From the NCBI GenBank assembly GCA_964620645.1, contig CAZUHU010000037.1:1-22988 (forward strand): a stretch of DNA of 22,988 nucleotides, given 5' to 3'. Below the pieces are notes generated by a model. The model had not been told where the DNA came from. It ran no database searches and worked only from the letters and a program-made list of their open reading frames with translations. Of the stretch, positions 1-7,778 are shown piece by piece. The stretch's first letter is position 1; each line of letters starts with the position of its first letter. A program made the translations under genes and the position numbers. This DNA is from Bog-950 sp964620645. GTDB taxonomy: Bacteria > Bacteroidota > Bacteroidia > Chitinophagales > LD1.

Positions 1-1899
1 GTAGCCACCTTAAGGCGCCTTGAGGCTCTGGGTAAAAAAGCGAAAGCAGTAGTAGGCGATAAGCCAAAAAAAATACTGGAAGAGGTGCAGCGCACAGTTT
101 TAAAACAGGGTAAGCTGTTTGAAGAGATTTACAGCGATATACAACAGGAACTTAAGAAGCAGAAGATATTTATAATTAATGAAGCACAGCTAACGAAGGA
201 GCAAGGCGAGTTTGTAAAAAACTACTTTACCGAAAAGGTGCGCCCAACGCTTGTGCCTGTTATGCTTAACCAGGTTAAGAGTTTCCCTTATATAAAGGAT
301 AAGGTGATTTACCTTGCCATTAAACTTACCTTAAAAGATAAGCCTGCGCAAAAGCAATACGCCATTGTAGAAGTCCCCACCGATATGGCAGACCGGTTTA
401 TTGTTCTGCCTTCGCACAACCAAAACCAGTATGTTATACTGCTTGATGATATTATTAGGTATAACCTGCCTGAAGTATTCGGCACTTTTCCTTTTACCGA
501 AATTGACGCCTACACCATTAAAGTAACGCGCGATGCAGAGTTGGATATTGACAATGATATTTCGCAAAGCTTTATGGATAAGATATCCAAAAGCGTAAAG
601 GCAAGGCAAAAAGGAACACCAGTGCGCTTTGTGTACGATGGACGAATAGCCAAAGACCTGCTTGATTTTATTAAAGGCAAAATGAACCTTAAGGAGAATG
701 ATAACCTGCAGCCCGGCGGCCGGTATCACAACTTTAAGGATTTTATGAAATTCCCTAACCTTGGCGGGCCGCATTTAACGTATGATAAACTAAAGCCACT
801 TACCCATAAGCTGCTTAGTGGCACCCAAAGCTTTTTTGAAATATTGAAGCAGCGCGACCTGATGCTGCATTATCCTTATCACAGGTTTTCGCACTTTATA
901 GATTTGCTGCGCGAGGCTGCCATTGACCCCAATGTAAAAACTATAAAGATTACCCTTTACCGTTTAGCCGCAAAAAGCATGGTAATAAATGCGTTGGTAA
1001 ACGCTGCCAAAAACGGTAAGCACGTTATTGCCGTGGTTGAAGTGCAGGCGCGGTTTGATGAGGAGGCTAATATTAAGTGGGCCAAAGAACTGCAGGATGA
1101 GGGTATACAGGTAATTTATGGTGTGCCCGGATTAAAGGTACACAGCAAGCTCTGCATTATAAGTCGTGTAGAAGCCGGCAAGCTGGTTAACTACGTTAAC
1201 ATTACCACGGGTAACTACAACGAAAACACATCGGAGGTTTATTGCGATGATGCGTTGTTTACCAGTGATAAAAAAATAACGAAAGAGGCAGAGCATATAT
1301 TTGAATTCTTCGAGAAGAACTACCGGGTGCATCATTTCAAGCACTTGCTGGTGTCTCCACACTCTACCCGCAAAAGGTTGATTAAGCTGATAGAGAATGA
1401 GGCGGAAAGCGCACGCGCAAAGAAAAAGGCGGAGATATTTTTGAAGATGAACAGCCTTGTGGATGAGGAAATGATTAAGGCATTGTACGATGCCAGCCGT
1501 GCCGGGGTAAAGGTTAGGTTGATTATACGTGGCACCTGTGCCCTTATACCGGGTATTGCGGACATGAGTGAGAACATTGAAGTAATAAGTATAATAGATA
1601 AGTTCCTCGAACATTCCCGCATTTACATTTTCCATAACGGGGGAGATGAACTGTACTACATTTCATCGGCGGACTGGATGACACGTAACCTGGACCACCG
1701 CATTGAGATAAGCTGCCCGATTTATGATGAAGGTCTGCAACAGGAATTAAGGCAGATGATGGAGATACAATGGAAGGATAATGTTAAAGCACGCGTATTA
1801 AACGAATCGCAAAACAATGCGCACCGCGTTAACAATGCCAAAGAAAAAACCAGGGCGCAGTTGGCCACATACGAATACCTGCGTACCATTAACCGCTGA
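1..1899 (+). CDS. ppk1: Polyphosphate kinase 1, 5'-truncated by window edge
   Basis: Reversibly polymerises the gamma-phosphate of ATP into inorganic polyphosphate. The frame is open from base 1, and 632 codons precede the TGA at 1897-1899. Full-length PPK1 is about 690-720 residues, so an N-terminal part lies outside the window; the GTG at 85 is internal, not a start. Seen: the first phospholipase D-like motif KVHSK, with its His at 1141-1143 (in the family, the autophosphorylated histidine); ITTGNYNENTS just after it; and the second motif FLEHSRIYIF, with its His at 1612-1614. These match PPK1 in order and spacing. The next gene on the same strand, 94 nt on, is a Ppx/GppA phosphatase, the classical synthesis/degradation pairing. 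A 6-bp hairpin spans the stop codon. Identification is secure; only the 5' end is missing. Confidence 0.96.
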   Translation, partial: VATLRRLEALGKKAKAVVGDKPKKILEEVQRTVLKQGKLFEEIYSDIQQELKKQKIFIINEAQLTKEQGEFVKNYFTEKVRPTLVPVMLNQVKSFPYIKDKVIYLAIKLTLKDKPAQKQYAIVEVPTDMADRFIVLPSHNQNQYVILLDDIIRYNLPEVFGTFPFTEIDAYTIKVTRDAELDIDNDISQSFMDKISKSVKARQKGTPVRFVYDGRIAKDLLDFIKGKMNLKENDNLQPGGRYHNFKDFMKFPNLGGPHLTYDKLKPLTHKLLSGTQSFFEILKQRDLMLHYPYHRFSHFIDLLREAAIDPNVKTIKITLYRLAAKSMVINALVNAAKNGKHVIAVVEVQARFDEEANIKWAKELQDEGIQVIYGVPGLKVHSKLCIISRVEAGKLVNYVNITTGNYNENTSEVYCDDALFTSDKKITKEAEHIFEFFEKNYRVHHFKHLLVSPHSTRKRLIKLIENEAESARAKKKAEIFLKMNSLVDEEMIKALYDASRAGVKVRLIIRGTCALIPGIADMSENIEVISIIDKFLEHSRIYIFHNGGDELYYISSADWMTRNLDHRIEISCPIYDEGLQQELRQMMEIQWKDNVKARVLNESQNNAHRVNNAKEKTRAQLATYEYLRTINR

Positions 1900-1911
1900 T
1901 TTCTTATCAGC
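1895..1911 (+). other. Hairpin spanning the ppk1 stop codon
   Basis: GCTGAT (1895-1900), a 5-nt loop TTCTT, then ATCAGC (1906-1911) form a perfect 6-bp stem that contains the TGA stop of ppk1. No U-tract follows, so it is not a convincing intrinsic terminator. It could be an RNA processing or stability element in the ppk1-ppx transcript, or chance. Confidence 0.4.
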
Positions 1912-1993
1912 ACCACTATTCACACTTTACCGGTTGAAAACTATTGTCGCAAAGCGTTGGAGCAAGGTTTACTTTTAATGAAAATTCAGCGCA

Positions 1994-2902
1994 TTGGAAA
2001 TACGGCGATTTGCTGCTATTGATATTGGTTCAAACTCTGTACGCCTGCTTATTTCAAACGTATTGCAGAACGGAGAAGGCCCCTTTTTTAAGAAGAGCGC
2101 CCTTATACGCGTGCCGGTGCGCCTTGGTGTAAACGCCTTTACCGACCATCGGATACCTGAAGTAGCCATTAACCATTTAATTGAAACCATGCTGGCCTTT
2201 AAATATTTGATGAAGGCCAACGAAGTGCTGCACTACAAAGGTTGTGCTACCAGCGCTATGCGCGAAGCCGTTAACGGCCCCGAAATTATTAAGCGTATAA
2301 AAGATAAGGCCGGTATTAACATTGAGATTATTAACGGCAATAGTGAGGCTCACCTGATATTTAACAGTCAGAATGCGACGCTAGGGAAGATAAGTGATAC
2401 TTGCCTTTTTGTAGATGTTGGAGGTGGTAGTACGGAGATTACCATTTTTAATAAGCGCAAAGTGGTAGCAGCAAAGTCGTTTAACATAGGCACGTTGCGC
2501 ATCCTGCAAAAGCAGGTTAATGATGGCGATTGGAAGAAATTGCGGGAGTGGTTAAAGTTGAAAGTTGGTAAGCTGAAGGGGTTCTCTATGATAGGGTCGG
2601 GCGGTAACATTAACCGGATAAGCAAAATGCTGAACCTGAAACCCGGCAAGCCTATTTCATTTGATATGCTGGAGGATATTGTAGAGGAGTTGAAGCGCTA
2701 CAGTTATGAGGACCGCATGAAAATATTTGACCTGAATCCTGACCGTGCGGATGTAATTGTACCCGCAGGCGAAATATTTTTAACGCTGATGAAAGCCATG
2801 AAGGCAGATAAAATTTATGTGCCCAAAGTTGGCCTTGGGGATGGAATAGTGCGCGAAGTGTATAAGGAATATTTAAACGGAAAGAAAAGTAAACTGGAGT
2901 AA
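1994..2902 (+). CDS. ppx: Ppx/GppA family exopolyphosphatase/phosphatase
   Basis: Predicted to hydrolyse terminal phosphates of polyphosphate or of (p)ppGpp-type nucleotides. It has the actin-like ASKHA ATPase-type fold of this family. Seen in the 302-residue product: AAIDIGSNSVRLL (residues 7-19, phosphate-1 loop), ATSAMREA (85-92), DVGGGSTE (141-148, phosphate-2 loop) and GLGDGIVREV (280-289). The length fits the short two-lobe form without the C-terminal HD domain of E. coli Ppx. The start is TTG at 1994: an in-frame TGA at 1979-1981 blocks any upstream extension, and starting here places DIGSN at the usual distance from the N-terminus. An ATG at 1978 lies one base out of frame and stops after 14 codons. 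Pairing with ppk1 supports a polyphosphate role, but sequence alone cannot exclude GppA-type activity. Confidence 0.92.
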   Translation: MEIRRFAAIDIGSNSVRLLISNVLQNGEGPFFKKSALIRVPVRLGVNAFTDHRIPEVAINHLIETMLAFKYLMKANEVLHYKGCATSAMREAVNGPEIIKRIKDKAGINIEIINGNSEAHLIFNSQNATLGKISDTCLFVDVGGGSTEITIFNKRKVVAAKSFNIGTLRILQKQVNDGDWKKLREWLKLKVGKLKGFSMIGSGGNINRISKMLNLKPGKPISFDMLEDIVEELKRYSYEDRMKIFDLNPDRADVIVPAGEIFLTLMKAMKADKIYVPKVGLGDGIVREVYKEYLNGKKSKLE

Positions 2903-2918
2903 CAACTAAGTTTATAGT

Positions 2919-2953
2919 AAAAAAAGGGGCGCCGGTTAAGCGCCCTTTTTTAT
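2919..2953. terminator. Bidirectional intrinsic terminator
   Basis: GGGGCGC (2926-2932), a 7-nt loop, then GCGCCCT (2940-2946) form a GC-rich stem. It is flanked by an A-run on the left and a T-run on the right, so it reads as a terminator on both strands. It lies between the convergent ppx (+) and the metalloprotease gene ending at 2969 (-), which suits a shared terminator. Confidence 0.88.
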
Positions 2954-2968
2954 TTAAGTTAGCCGAAG

Positions 2969-4882
2969 TTACTTTGATATAAGTAACTTCCTTGTTTCGC
3001 GGCCCAATGGTGAGTTGATAACAACGTTGTATAGACCATTAGGGACTTCATTCATGTCTAAACTGGTTTGTAGAAAGCCATCCACTTCGTTGTAAGTGTA
3101 GGCCTTTACTTCCTGGCCCATAGTATTGTAAACTCTAACATCAACCCGGTCGATAGAGGCGTTAAAGTTCATGTTAAGGGTTACATTACCTGTGGATGGA
3201 TTAGGAAACAATTGGTAAGATGCCGATGCTGAAGAAACATCAAGGTCCTCTGTTCCATCCTGCCTGAACGGAACGCGGCTTAAGGCGGCAACTAATGTGT
3301 AGCAGGCTGAACCGCTTGAAGAACCGGTGGCGCTGTTTACCCTTGCATAGTACGTGCCTGCCGTTGCATTGTTATATATTATGCTTTCCGCTGTAGTACC
3401 TGTATTTTGAGAAATGGCCACCTGGGTGCCTGCGCTGTTGTATAATCGTAAGTCGTAATTGGCCGGTAGGGTAGTTAAAGAAAGGCTAAGGTTGTTGCCG
3501 GGTGCGGTAATGTTGAATGAAAAATAGTCGTTATCTGAAGATGAGTTTATAAGTGCATTAACCGCAGTATTGGGACTAATGGGCTTTGCTGTTGCCAATG
3601 TATTGTTGGATTCATAAGCATCAGTACAGCTTGCTGTGCCGGTAGTTGTAAAGTTGGCACTTACTGGGTTGCTGAGGTAGCCGTTTAGGCAACGTGTTTC
3701 AACTTTGTAGTTGTAAATAGTGCCGCCCTGTAGATTGGTAAGCGATACCGAAGTTGAAGCGGTGGAAGTTACTTTCCAGTAGGTAGAGGATTGTGTTTTG
3801 TAATAGAGATTATAGTAAGGGGAGCCGCTAACGGCATTCCAGCTAATGGTTGCGGAGTTGGCAGTAATGGATGATGCGCTTAGCCCCGTTACGCTGTTAC
3901 ACATCACCGGTGCAGGTGGCTGGCAACCTAATGAAGCCAGTAGAGATTCGCGGGCGCCACCTGTGGTAAACAAGGCCTGCATACGTGCCTTTTGGCCTGC
4001 GGTAAACATAAACATGCAGGCATCATTGGTGTAGTCCATGTAGTTCATAAACATATCGCCGTTAGGGCCATTGCTGCATGATACAGCAGGGAAGGCAGGG
4101 CAGCCGTAGTTTTCATCGGCCTGGTTTGGTGTATCGTTAACGTTATCGCTTCCGGTGCAGGCTGTGCCATCGTCGCCCCAAATGTGGTAAAGATTTAACC
4201 AGTGGCCCACCTCGTGCGTGGCAGTTCTTCCTTTGTCAAAAGGGGCTGCGGCCGTGCCGGTGGTGCCAAAGCCGGTATAGGTAATTACCACACCATCAGT
4301 AGTAGCAGGTCCCCCCGGGAACTGTGCGTAGCCCAGTAAAGTGCCTGCCAGCGGACATACCCAAAGGTTTAGGTAGGAGGAAGACGGCCATGCATCGTCG
4401 CCGCCATTTGCAGAACGTTTTACATTGTCGTTAGTAGTAAAGGAAGTTGAGGTGGTTTGCTTGCGTATAATACCGCTGGTGGCATTACCGTTTGGATCTC
4501 GCTGCGCAAGGCAGAACTGAATTTCGCAATCGGCTACCAGGCTTTGAAAAACCGAGGGGGTGCTGGTCCAATCCGCATTTAGTTTGCGGAAGTCGGCATT
4601 CAGAACATCAATTTGCGATTGGATCTGCGCATCAGAAACGTTTTGCACTGTAGTATTATACACTACGTGTACTACCACCGGAATGGTGATGACAGCACGG
4701 CTGTTGTTTCCTCCGCCATTTGCTACAAAGTTCTCGGAAAAGGTTTCTATCTCTTCCCGGGTTTGCTGTAATGTAGGGTCATTAATCAGTTGTTGGTTGA
4801 AGTGTTCAACAGTGCCGCAATTGCGTTGTGCGCTAAGCAGGCTGAAACTGATGGTGAGCAGAAATAGTAGAAAATTCTTCAT
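2969..4882 (-). CDS. Secreted M43 (pappalysin-like) metalloprotease with FnIII, PPC and T9SS domains, paralog A
   Basis: Predicted extracellular zinc endopeptidase of 637 residues. Domains in order: signal peptide 1-18; M43-type catalytic domain about 66-321 with HEVGHWLNLYH (zinc ligands H223, H227, H233; catalytic E224) and the Met-turn sequence NYMDY (M282); a fibronectin type III-like domain about 330-415; a bacterial pre-peptidase C-terminal (PPC) domain about 419-532, from CTDAYESNN to CYTL; and a C-terminal T9SS sorting domain about 556-637, beginning YQLFPNPSTG. The start ATG directly precedes a clean hydrophobic signal sequence. It is a tandem paralog of the gene at 4983-6908. In the catalytic domain the two differ at about 29 of 256 positions with no gaps. 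A separate terminator lies between them, so this gene probably has its own promoter. The substrate is unknown. Confidence 0.95.
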   Translation of the reverse strand: MKNFLLFLLTISFSLLSAQRNCGTVEHFNQQLINDPTLQQTREEIETFSENFVANGGGNNSRAVITIPVVVHVVYNTTVQNVSDAQIQSQIDVLNADFRKLNADWTSTPSVFQSLVADCEIQFCLAQRDPNGNATSGIIRKQTTSTSFTTNDNVKRSANGGDDAWPSSSYLNLWVCPLAGTLLGYAQFPGGPATTDGVVITYTGFGTTGTAAAPFDKGRTATHEVGHWLNLYHIWGDDGTACTGSDNVNDTPNQADENYGCPAFPAVSCSNGPNGDMFMNYMDYTNDACMFMFTAGQKARMQALFTTGGARESLLASLGCQPPAPVMCNSVTGLSASSITANSATISWNAVSGSPYYNLYYKTQSSTYWKVTSTASTSVSLTNLQGGTIYNYKVETRCLNGYLSNPVSANFTTTGTASCTDAYESNNTLATAKPISPNTAVNALINSSSDNDYFSFNITAPGNNLSLSLTTLPANYDLRLYNSAGTQVAISQNTGTTAESIIYNNATAGTYYARVNSATGSSSGSACYTLVAALSRVPFRQDGTEDLDVSSASASYQLFPNPSTGNVTLNMNFNASIDRVDVRVYNTMGQEVKAYTYNEVDGFLQTSLDMNEVPNGLYNVVINSPLGRETRKLLISK

Positions 4883-4934
4883 AGCTCTGGGGATGTTAGA
4901 CTTTAAATTGAGGTAGCCGGGGAAAAGGCCTGAA

Positions 4935-4942
4935 TAAAGATA
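4935..4942 (-). promoter_or_regulatory. Possible -7 promoter element of M43 paralog A
   Basis: On the minus strand this reads TATCTTTA, one base from the Bacteroidota TAnnTTTG consensus, about 50 nt upstream of the ATG at 4882. It lies within CCCTATCTTT (4936-4945), a 10-mer also found upstream of the second protease (7070-7079). No -33 TTG is visible at the right distance because the upstream gene's terminator occupies that position. Confidence 0.4.
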
Positions 4943-4950
4943 GGGAAAAA

Positions 4951-4978
4951 ATAAGGGGCGCTTTCGCGCCCCTCTTAA
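4951..4978 (-). terminator. Intrinsic terminator of M43 paralog B
   Basis: A perfect 8-bp stem, AGGGGCGC (4954-4961) with GCGCCCCT (4966-4973), encloses a 4-nt loop. Read on the minus strand the loop is GAAA, a stable GNRA tetraloop, and an A/T-rich tract follows the stem. It sits just after the stop of the gene at 4983-6908 and insulates it from paralog A. The stem core is the same GGGGCGC used in the terminator at 2919-2953. Confidence 0.88.
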
Positions 4979-4982
4979 CTGT

Positions 4983-6908
4983 TTAGTGAGATATAATAAG
5001 TTTCCTTGTTTCGCGGCCCATTGGTGAGTTGATAACTACACTGTATAAGCCATTAGGAGCATCATTCATTTCGATATTGGCTTGCAGGAATCCCGCTACT
5101 TCGTTAAAGGTGTACGCTTTTACTTCCTGGCCCATAGTGTTGTAAACTCTAACATCTACGCGGTCCATAACATCATCAAAGTTCATGTTTAATGTTACGT
5201 TACCTGTAGATGGGTTAGGGAACAATGCATATTGCACATCGCTTAAAGCTTTTGGCGACTGTGATGCCTCTTCTTCCTCGCGGAAGGCTGTGCTGCTGAT
5301 AGAAGCATTTAGTGTATAGCAGGATGAAGCGCTATAAGCGCCGTTGTAACCATATACGCGAACGTAGTATGTGCCTGTTGCAGCGTTGTTGTATTTAATA
5401 GTTTCTGTAGTAGTGCCCCCGTTTTGTGAGATAGCTACCTGCGAACCTGTGGACTTATACAAACGAACATCATAATCAGCAGGTAAGTTGCTTAAGGTAA
5501 TACGGATGTTCTTTTGTGTGCTGGTGTTGCTGAATTTGAAGTAATCGTTATCGGTAGAAGTGCCGATGAGCGCATTGATGTTTGTATTTACTGCAATTGA
5601 TTTAGCAGCAGAAAGAGAGTTGTTTGACTCGTAAACATCAGTGCAGGTAGTGGTATTAGATAATGTTGTAAAGCTTGATGCCGCATAGTTGCCTGTACCA
5701 GCAGGGCAAACTGATTGAACCTGCCAGCTATAAGCTGTTGCTGCTGTTAAGCCACTTAGGGTTAAAGATGTTGAGGTGGTAGAAGTGCTTGTCCAGCTTG
5801 AAGCCGAGCTTACTTTGTATTGCACATTGTAGCTTGTTGCACCGCTTACGGCAGACCAGCTAAGTGTTGCACCGGTTTGTGTAATTGCGCTTGTGCTTAA
5901 GCCGCTAACAGCGCCGCAATTGGCGGCAACCGGAGCCTGGCAACCTAAAGAACTTACCAGCGAATAACGGGCGCCACCGGAAACAAATAAAGCCTGCATG
6001 CGGGCTTTTTGGCCGGCAGTAAACATGAACATACAGGCATCATCAGTGTAATCCATGTAGTTCATAAACATATCGCCGTTAGCGCCATTGCTACAGCTTA
6101 CGTGAGGGAAGGTAGGGCAGCCATAGTTTTCGCTACCCTGGTTAGGTGTGTCGCCGCAGTTGTCGGTACCGGTGCAGGCTGTGCCATCGTCGCCCCAAAT
6201 GTGGTAAAGGTTTAACCAGTGGCCCACTTCGTGGGTAGCTGTTCTGCCCTTATTGAAAGGGGCGGCAGCTGTGCCGGTTGTACCAAAGCCTGTGTAAGTA
6301 ATTACTACGCCATCGGTTGAGGCTGCGCCACCGGGAAACTGTGCATACCCCAGCACACCGCCACTTAGGTTACAAACCCATAAGTTTAAGTAAGAGCTGC
6401 TTGGCCATGCATCATCGCCACCATTTGCAGAGCGCTTAACGTTATCGTTAGTAGAGAAAGAGGTAACGGTTGTTGACTTGCGGATGATACCGGTTGTTGC
6501 ATTGCCGTTAGGATCGCGCTGGGCAAGGCAAAACTGCACTTCGCAATCAGCCACCAGGCTTTGAAACACCGAAGGGGTACCTGTCCAATCAGCATTCAGT
6601 TTACGGAAGTCAGCATTCAACACATCTATTTGCGATTGAATCTGAGCATCAGATACATTTTGCGCAGCGGTGTTATAAACCACGTGCACCACAACGGGTA
6701 TAGTAACTACAGCACGGCCGTTAATTTCCATGCCTCCGTTGTTTATAAAGTTTTGGGTAAAGTTTTCAATGTCTTCATGGTTCTGGATAAAGGCAGGGTC
6801 TTCAGTTTCCATACGGTGGAAAGCTTCCATTGCACCACATTTGCGCTGGGCAAATGCTGAACTGAAGGCTGCGAGAAAAATCAGGGTTAAAAATGTAATT
6901 TTCTTCAT
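4983..6908 (-). CDS. Secreted M43 (pappalysin-like) metalloprotease with FnIII, PPC and T9SS domains, paralog B
   Basis: Predicted extracellular zinc endopeptidase of 641 residues, built like its neighbour paralog A. It has a signal peptide (1-20, ending in AFAQ), an M43 catalytic domain with HEVGHWLNLYH (H226, E227, H230, H236) and Met-turn NYMDY (M285), an FnIII-like domain about 332-418, a PPC domain beginning CTDVYESNN, and a T9SS sorting domain beginning YALFPNPSTG. An extra cysteine after the zinc motif (C251, in TDNCGD) is valine in paralog A. The catalytic and sorting domains are far more alike between the paralogs than the FnIII/PPC middle is. The leader is long (about 150 nt if the promoter at 7069-7076 is right) and begins with a hairpin. 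Function as a secreted protease is well supported; the substrate is unknown. Confidence 0.95.
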   Translation of the reverse strand: MKKITFLTLIFLAAFSSAFAQRKCGAMEAFHRMETEDPAFIQNHEDIENFTQNFINNGGMEINGRAVVTIPVVVHVVYNTAAQNVSDAQIQSQIDVLNADFRKLNADWTGTPSVFQSLVADCEVQFCLAQRDPNGNATTGIIRKSTTVTSFSTNDNVKRSANGGDDAWPSSSYLNLWVCNLSGGVLGYAQFPGGAASTDGVVITYTGFGTTGTAAAPFNKGRTATHEVGHWLNLYHIWGDDGTACTGTDNCGDTPNQGSENYGCPTFPHVSCSNGANGDMFMNYMDYTDDACMFMFTAGQKARMQALFVSGGARYSLVSSLGCQAPVAANCGAVSGLSTSAITQTGATLSWSAVSGATSYNVQYKVSSASSWTSTSTTSTSLTLSGLTAATAYSWQVQSVCPAGTGNYAASSFTTLSNTTTCTDVYESNNSLSAAKSIAVNTNINALIGTSTDNDYFKFSNTSTQKNIRITLSNLPADYDVRLYKSTGSQVAISQNGGTTTETIKYNNAATGTYYVRVYGYNGAYSASSCYTLNASISSTAFREEEEASQSPKALSDVQYALFPNPSTGNVTLNMNFDDVMDRVDVRVYNTMGQEVKAYTFNEVAGFLQANIEMNDAPNGLYSVVINSPMGRETRKLIISH

Positions 6909-7045
6909 GCGCTTATGTTTAGTTAATGCAAGTAAAAAAGTAATTGGAAGAAATGCGAATGTGCAGGCCCGCAGACAAGGGTGCGTTTAGGTGCCGGAAT
7001 AAGACGTTTGTAAACAGTTGAGAGCTAGACGATTTGAGCTAACAA

Positions 7046-7067
7046 TTTGTACACTGTTGTGTATAAA
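7046..7067 (-). other. 5' leader hairpin of M43 paralog B
   Basis: TTTGTACAC (7046-7054), a 4-nt loop and GTGTATAAA (7059-7067) form an imperfect 9-bp stem immediately downstream, on the minus strand, of the predicted -7 element. It would lie at the extreme 5' end of the leader. A 5'-end stability element or an operator-like dyad is possible. Confidence 0.35.
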
Positions 7068-7068
7068 C

Positions 7069-7076
7069 CAAAGATA
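7069..7076 (-). promoter_or_regulatory. Probable Bacteroidota promoter (-7 element) of M43 paralog B
   Basis: On the minus strand this reads TATCTTTG, an exact match to TAnnTTTG. It lies between the rsmG stop and the protease start at 6908, giving a leader of roughly 150 nt. The surrounding CCCTATCTTT is shared with the site before paralog A. No clear -33 TTG is seen at 19-20 nt. Confidence 0.5.
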
Positions 7077-7093
7077 GGGATTGCCGGCTGTTA

Positions 7094-7717
7094 CTATTGT
7101 TCAGCATATACAATAAACTTATCGCTGAAGAACGGCTCTGAGTAGAAATCGCTTAGCGGTTTTTTGAGAATGTTCTTTGCCGGGGCAGCAGCAATTTCTT
7201 CATCCAGGTTGCCGCCTTTAAGAGCAATAAGCCCGTTGCGGAATTGGTTATTATCCTTTGCCAGGTATTTGCCCTTTGTCCATTTAAGCAATTCTGCCAA
7301 TGGCGCTACGGCGCGGGTAACTACAAAATCGTATTGAAACTCCATTTCCTCAGCACGCGAGTGAAAGGTGAACACATTTTTAAGGCCGGTAGCTTCTTTG
7401 GCGGCTTCTATCACTTTTAATTTTTTTGCAATAGAATCTACCAGGTGAAAACGGCAATCGGGAAACATGATTGCCAGGGGCACACCGGGGAAACCACCCC
7501 CGGTTCCAAGGTCCATAATTTTTGTGCCGCTGCGGAACTGAACGAGCTTGCTTATGGATAGAGAATGTAGGATATGCCGTTCGTACAGGTTTTCAATATC
7601 CTTACGGCTTATAACATTAATCTTCTCGTTCCATTCGGCATATACGCCCTGCAACAGAGAGAATTGATGAATTTGGTTTTGGGTAAGTGTAGGGAAATAT
7701 TTGAGCAGCAGTTCCAT
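7094..7717 (-). CDS. rsmG: 16S rRNA (guanine(527)-N7)-methyltransferase RsmG (GidB)
   Basis: Methylates N7 of G527 in 16S rRNA using S-adenosylmethionine; a cytoplasmic enzyme. The 207-residue length is typical. Seen: an N-terminal helical part with WNEKINVISRKD (29-40) and RHILHSL (47-53), characteristic of RsmG; the SAM-binding loop DLGTGGGFPGVPLAI (69-83); LVDSIAKK (92-99); and VTRAVAPL (133-140). The ATG at 7717 gives a standard N-terminus. It lies 61 nt downstream of the ECF sigma gene on the same strand and may be co-transcribed with it and the glycosyltransferase. No clear terminator follows; the spacer to the next gene begins with that gene's promoter-like site. Confidence 0.95.
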   Translation of the reverse strand: MELLLKYFPTLTQNQIHQFSLLQGVYAEWNEKINVISRKDIENLYERHILHSLSISKLVQFRSGTKIMDLGTGGGFPGVPLAIMFPDCRFHLVDSIAKKLKVIEAAKEATGLKNVFTFHSRAEEMEFQYDFVVTRAVAPLAELLKWTKGKYLAKDNNQFRNGLIALKGGNLDEEIAAAPAKNILKKPLSDFYSEPFFSDKFIVYAEQ

Positions 7718-7778
7718 ATTTACATTGCCTGAAGCTTGCCCCGGTTTGTTACAGAACCATTAAGCGGGCAATTATGGC

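Noticed and set aside
85..1899. GTG at 85 as the start of ppk1
   Set aside because: The frame is open to base 1 and the codons before 85 continue the PPK1 N-terminal domain, so the gene begins before the window.
3846..4916. Plus-strand open frames at 3846-4034 and 4560-4916
   Set aside because: They are antisense shadows of the M43 paralog A coding sequence.
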